From Nocardia suismassiliense (GTDB lineage: Bacteria > Actinomycetota > Actinomycetes > Mycobacteriales > Mycobacteriaceae), in contig NZ_LT985361.1 in assembly GCF_900269665.1 (NCBI RefSeq), forward strand, positions 3,639,982-3,703,981: a stretch of 64,000 nt of DNA. Direction: 5' to 3'. Below, in pieces: positions 61,525 through 64,000 of this stretch (the first letter of the stretch is position 1; each line of letters starts with the position of its first letter). The translations under genes and the position numbers were made by a program. A model generated the notes under the pieces. That model was given only the letters and a program-made list of their open reading frames with translations, had not been told where the DNA came from and searched no databases.

Positions 61525-61542
61525 TGTTTCGGATATGAAACA
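61525..61542. promoter_or_regulatory. Palindrome upstream of the prenyl synthase gene
   Basis: TGTTTC-N6-GAAACA, a perfect 6-bp inverted repeat, 44 bp before the start of the prenyl synthase gene. It is a candidate site for the XRE-type regulator encoded upstream. A second palindrome, GGATTT-ACAT-AAATCC, lies at 61626-61641 in the same 250-bp gap. No other gene is present there. Confidence 0.45.
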
Positions 61543-61729
61543 AGACTGCTCCAGTTGCGGTTCTGGGGGCTGATTGTGGAACCTATCGAAAATCGAGCGT
61601 AAGGCGCACATCAGTTGCCGGGCAAGGATTTACATAAATCCTCTTCGATATCGCGCGTAACAATTCGATACGTTCGGCTGTGGTTCGGTGATAGTTCAGC
61701 ATTGATTCGAGATTAATTCTGCGGTTGTC

Positions 61730-62776
61730 TCAGTCGGCAGCATCGATGATCGTGCGGTCGTGCAATAGCGTGAGCCGGCCGGTCCGAAGTCCGTTCCAGC
61801 CGTAGCCGCGGCCGCCGTAGCGGGCGGTTTCCATGCTCCACCGCAGATTGCCCGAGCAAATATGGTGTAGCGCGTCGATGTAGGTCAGCACGTCCGGGTC
61901 CGACCGGTACCGTAGGCGCAGCATCGCGGACAGCGCCGCGAGTGCACGATCCGCGTCACGGACCCACTGACTCACGATATCGACCGATTCCTGCAGACTG
62001 TGCCGCCTGGTGTCCATCAGTGACGCAAGGACATTGACCAACTCGCCGTCGAAGCACTCTTTACGAAACGAGTACATGTCGTTGACGAGTAGTACGTGAT
62101 CGATGGCGGCGTATCCCATTCGTACGAGGTCGGGATCGTGTTCCAGATGTGACGTGAGGTCCAAGCCATGGACATATTCCGCGATCACCAGCCCGGGTCG
62201 CATGCCGATGCTGACGCGGCGGATTCGCAAGTAGGTATCCACGTCCGGAATGCTGGCGAGGTCACGTAGCTCGTTCTCGGCGACCGCGCTCTCGAACCAG
62301 TCCTGCCAGCACAGCCGGTATCGACGAAAGACGGCGGGGGGCATGTGGCGCCGGAGCGTGCCGAAAGCGTCGTGGAAGGCGGGTCCATACGGGTTGTCGG
62401 AAGACCCGCCGTCGGCGATGTCATCGAAAAGCGCACGTTGCACCACCGCCAGGTCTTCTACTTGGAACATCAACGACAGCACGCAGGTCGAGTGGACGAT
62501 GCGATCGGGCATGCCGTGCGGGAATTGCATGGATTCCGAGAGCGGGTAACGACATTCGAAGAAGTTCGACATCTCGTCGGGATCGTTGAAGAACAGGAAG
62601 CGGCGAACCCACGCGGCGTTGCGTTCGTAGATGGCGGGATAGTCCGGGTTGATCTTCGACGGTGTACCACAGGCCAGCTGCGACAGATAGCAGGTGGTAC
62701 CTGGCCCGATCAAGGGATATGGCGCGGAAACACGGAGGCTTCTCGGTCTACGCGCGGCACCATAGGTTGTGGTCAC
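61730..62776 (-). CDS. Class I terpene cyclase-like protein with degenerate aspartate motif
   Basis: A 348-residue product. The NSE triad (VNDMYSFRKECFDGE) and a C-terminal RY pair (ETARYGGRG) are intact, but the aspartate-rich motif reads MFQVEDLAVVQ, lacking the usual DDxxD second aspartate. The protein starts close to the catalytic fold, without the long N-terminus of cyclase 1. It begins by a 4-bp overlap with the XRE-type regulator gene. Its activity may be weaker, use different metals, or be a divergent cyclase. Product unknown. Confidence 0.8.
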   Translation of the reverse strand: MTTTYGAARRPRSLRVSAPYPLIGPGTTCYLSQLACGTPSKINPDYPAIYERNAAWVRRFLFFNDPDEMSNFFECRYPLSESMQFPHGMPDRIVHSTCVLSLMFQVEDLAVVQRALFDDIADGGSSDNPYGPAFHDAFGTLRRHMPPAVFRRYRLCWQDWFESAVAENELRDLASIPDVDTYLRIRRVSIGMRPGLVIAEYVHGLDLTSHLEHDPDLVRMGYAAIDHVLLVNDMYSFRKECFDGELVNVLASLMDTRRHSLQESVDIVSQWVRDADRALAALSAMLRLRYRSDPDVLTYIDALHHICSGNLRWSMETARYGGRGYGWNGLRTGRLTLLHDRTIIDAAD

Positions 62777-63147
62777 CAGGCCTCCTCGTCGCTAGCACAG
62801 CGCAGCGGCAGTGGTCGCGGGATACGTGTCTCCGTGTAGAGGCGTTGAACAACTGAACCGGCAGCGCTGGTATCACCGAGACGTCGAACCTCACCGGCCC
62901 AGTTCTGACGCCCGTGCTCGTGTACCGCTTGTGTGAAACGAGACCGTATTTGCTCCGAGGATCCTGCCAGCACTGCATCCAGCAAGGCCTGCTTCGACGG
63001 CCGCGGATGCACCGAGTCTCCGCCCGCCTCCCATTTCGACACCATGCGGGTGCTCACGCCCATCCGTCGCGAGAACTCGCGCACGGTCAATCTGCTTGCC
63101 TCCCTGAGCATTCGGGTTTCGCTTCCAGACCAACGTCGAATATTCAT
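62773..63147 (-). CDS. XRE-type helix-turn-helix regulator
   Basis: A 124-residue product from ATG 63147, after GAAGGAG. The helix-turn-helix reads SGSETRMLREASRLTVREFSRRMGVSTRMVSKWEAGG (split at its turn) and the rest is a helical C-terminal half (RPSKQALLDAVLAGSSEQI, RSRFTQAVHE). It overlaps cyclase 2 by 4 bp and leads the terpene operon, so it is probably its regulator. Related HTH proteins are common beside actinobacterial terpene cyclases. Confidence 0.8.
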   Translation of the reverse strand: MNIRRWSGSETRMLREASRLTVREFSRRMGVSTRMVSKWEAGGDSVHPRPSKQALLDAVLAGSSEQIRSRFTQAVHEHGRQNWAGEVRRLGDTSAAGSVVQRLYTETRIPRPLPLRCASDEEAW

Positions 63148-63515
63148 CAGCACTCCTTCACTTTTGTGAAACCGATCAGCCGCGCACAGCCTCCATGCAC
63201 GCGGAATCACATCCGCAGAGAAGGTCTTTGGATCCGTTGTGGGAGTTACGATTGAGTCTTTCCCGCACGGTCGTGACGCAGCCCCTAGCTGGGGTGCGCT
63301 CGGGTCTCGCGGAGGAGGTCGGGCTTGTATGAGTCGCGGTGCGGTGTTCGAGAATTGCCTGACCGGCGATGCACGGTCGCGACGTCAAGTCCTTTTCAGC
63401 CTATCGAGTGGGCCAGAACCGATCTGGACTCGATGTGCACAGCAATGGCCTATCTGTGCACGGTTGCGCGAATCCATTCAGAAAGCACCGGAGTTGCGAA
63501 TTGGAAGGACGGCGA
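63148..63515. other. Divergent intergenic region
   Basis: About 370 bp between the XRE-type regulator and a plus-strand regulator. It must hold both promoters. No confident gene or strong palindrome was seen. Short frames present here have no ribosome-binding site. Confidence 0.4.
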
Positions 63516-64000
63516 GTGGCTATCTTGCTCGATACCTTGTCGGTCGAACCGGGCGATCGGGCCGAGGTGATCGCGACGGCTGTGCAGCAGGCGACCGCGC
63601 CCGCGCAGATAGTCGTCAGCGATTCGGGACCGGCGGTGAGCGGTCGTATCGAGGCGTGGCAGTTCGGTAGCACCGATCTGCGGCGTATTCAGACGGGCGG
63701 ATACGTTGTCAGACGTACCGCGCGACTGATCCGTGTCGCACCGGCGCCATGCTTGATGATCTTTGTCTCCTCGGTCTCCACCATACGGTGGAGACAAGGT
63801 GACGGTCAGTACGAGATCGAGCCGGGGCAGTTGTACGTTGCCGATCTCAACCAGCCCTTCGAAGGTGACTGGCGTGGCGGTGAAGTCCTGACCATGCAGG
63901 TGCCGCTGGAGCTGCTCGGTGTACCTGTGGAGACCATTCGCCGTGCGGTGGGAGCTCTCTCCGTGAGTCCGATGCAGCGTCTGGTCGCCACCCACATTTC
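63516..64000 (+). CDS. AraC-type regulator, N-terminal part (runs off the window)
   Basis: A frame from GTG 63516 (site GGAAGGAC upstream) stays open to the window end, giving 161 residues. It resembles the AraC_binding_2 domain: RRIQTGGYVVRRTARLIR, CLMIFVSSVSTIRWRQGD, YEIEPGQLYVADLNQPFEG and LTMQVPLELLGV. The helix-turn-helix half would lie past 64000. It is divergent from the terpene operon and may control it. Confidence 0.7.
   Translation, partial: MAILLDTLSVEPGDRAEVIATAVQQATAPAQIVVSDSGPAVSGRIEAWQFGSTDLRRIQTGGYVVRRTARLIRVAPAPCLMIFVSSVSTIRWRQGDGQYEIEPGQLYVADLNQPFEGDWRGGEVLTMQVPLELLGVPVETIRRAVGALSVSPMQRLVATHI

Noticed and set aside
1..64000. Searched by eye for tRNA, rRNA, CRISPR arrays, transposases and att sites
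   Set aside because: None seen; no transposase motif among the supported proteins and no repeat-spacer series. A tRNA scan could still find one I missed.

Overview
The window is high-GC DNA with short intergenic gaps, many ATGA start/stop overlaps, GTG starts and Tat or Sec secretion signals. It fits an actinobacterium. A Nocardia-like mycolate organism is my best guess, from an IdeR-type iron box, a UsfY-like protein and the general gene content, but nothing here proves the genus. I saw no rRNA, tRNA, CRISPR array or intact insertion sequence.

Positions 1-20521 are a patchwork of small regulator-target units. They hold a DUF2236 (mpaB-type) oxygenase and a frameshifted redoxin-like gene facing a TetR gene; a methyltransferase under a probable iron box; a TipA-like MerR regulator; two small secreted proteins; a TetR/FAD-monooxygenase unit; a TetR/membrane-protein pair; an ArsR/DUF2071 pair; a UsfY-like protein; an S1-domain protein; a MocR regulator facing an EamA exporter; and OsmC. 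Several regulators have clear palindromic operators beside or over their starts.

Positions 20478-25475 (minus strand) encode an Opp/nickel-type ABC importer: a Tat lipoprotein, a permease, and a fusion of permease with two ATPases. A cobalamin riboswitch precedes it, so cobalt or corrinoid uptake is likely.

Positions 27475-44087 form a cell-surface glycan or glycoconjugate locus. It has glycosyltransferases of families 2, 4 and 9, a pyruvyl transferase, an aldehyde dehydrogenase, UDP-glucose dehydrogenase and UDP-xylose-synthase-like genes, a NodU/TobZ-type carbamoyltransferase, and an ADP-heptose module: GmhA, GmhB fused to a GT2, HldE and two GT9 enzymes. A strong hairpin terminator ends it.

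Positions 44154-47313 hold a DUF2795 protein, an MFS transporter facing a LacI regulator, and a DUF4190 protein. Positions 48000-50730 are a compact lasso-peptide cluster: precursor, hairpin, Asn-synthetase-like cyclase, RRE protein and B2 protease, with no exporter alongside. DUF5713 and PP2C genes follow.

Positions 52036-63147 (minus strand) are the most striking part. Read in transcription order the genes are: XRE-type regulator, terpene cyclase 2, polyprenyl diphosphate synthase, a cyclic-nucleotide-domain (family 2B) encapsulin shell, IspH, Dxs, IspG, a ferredoxin-NADP reductase fused to its ferredoxin, and terpene cyclase 1 with a long disordered N-terminus. The locus supplies the entry enzyme and both iron-sulfur end steps of the MEP pathway, a likely electron donor for them, a prenyl-chain maker, two cyclases and a protein compartment. 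It looks like a dedicated, compartmentalised terpenoid factory. An AraC-type regulator truncated by the window edge lies divergently next to it.
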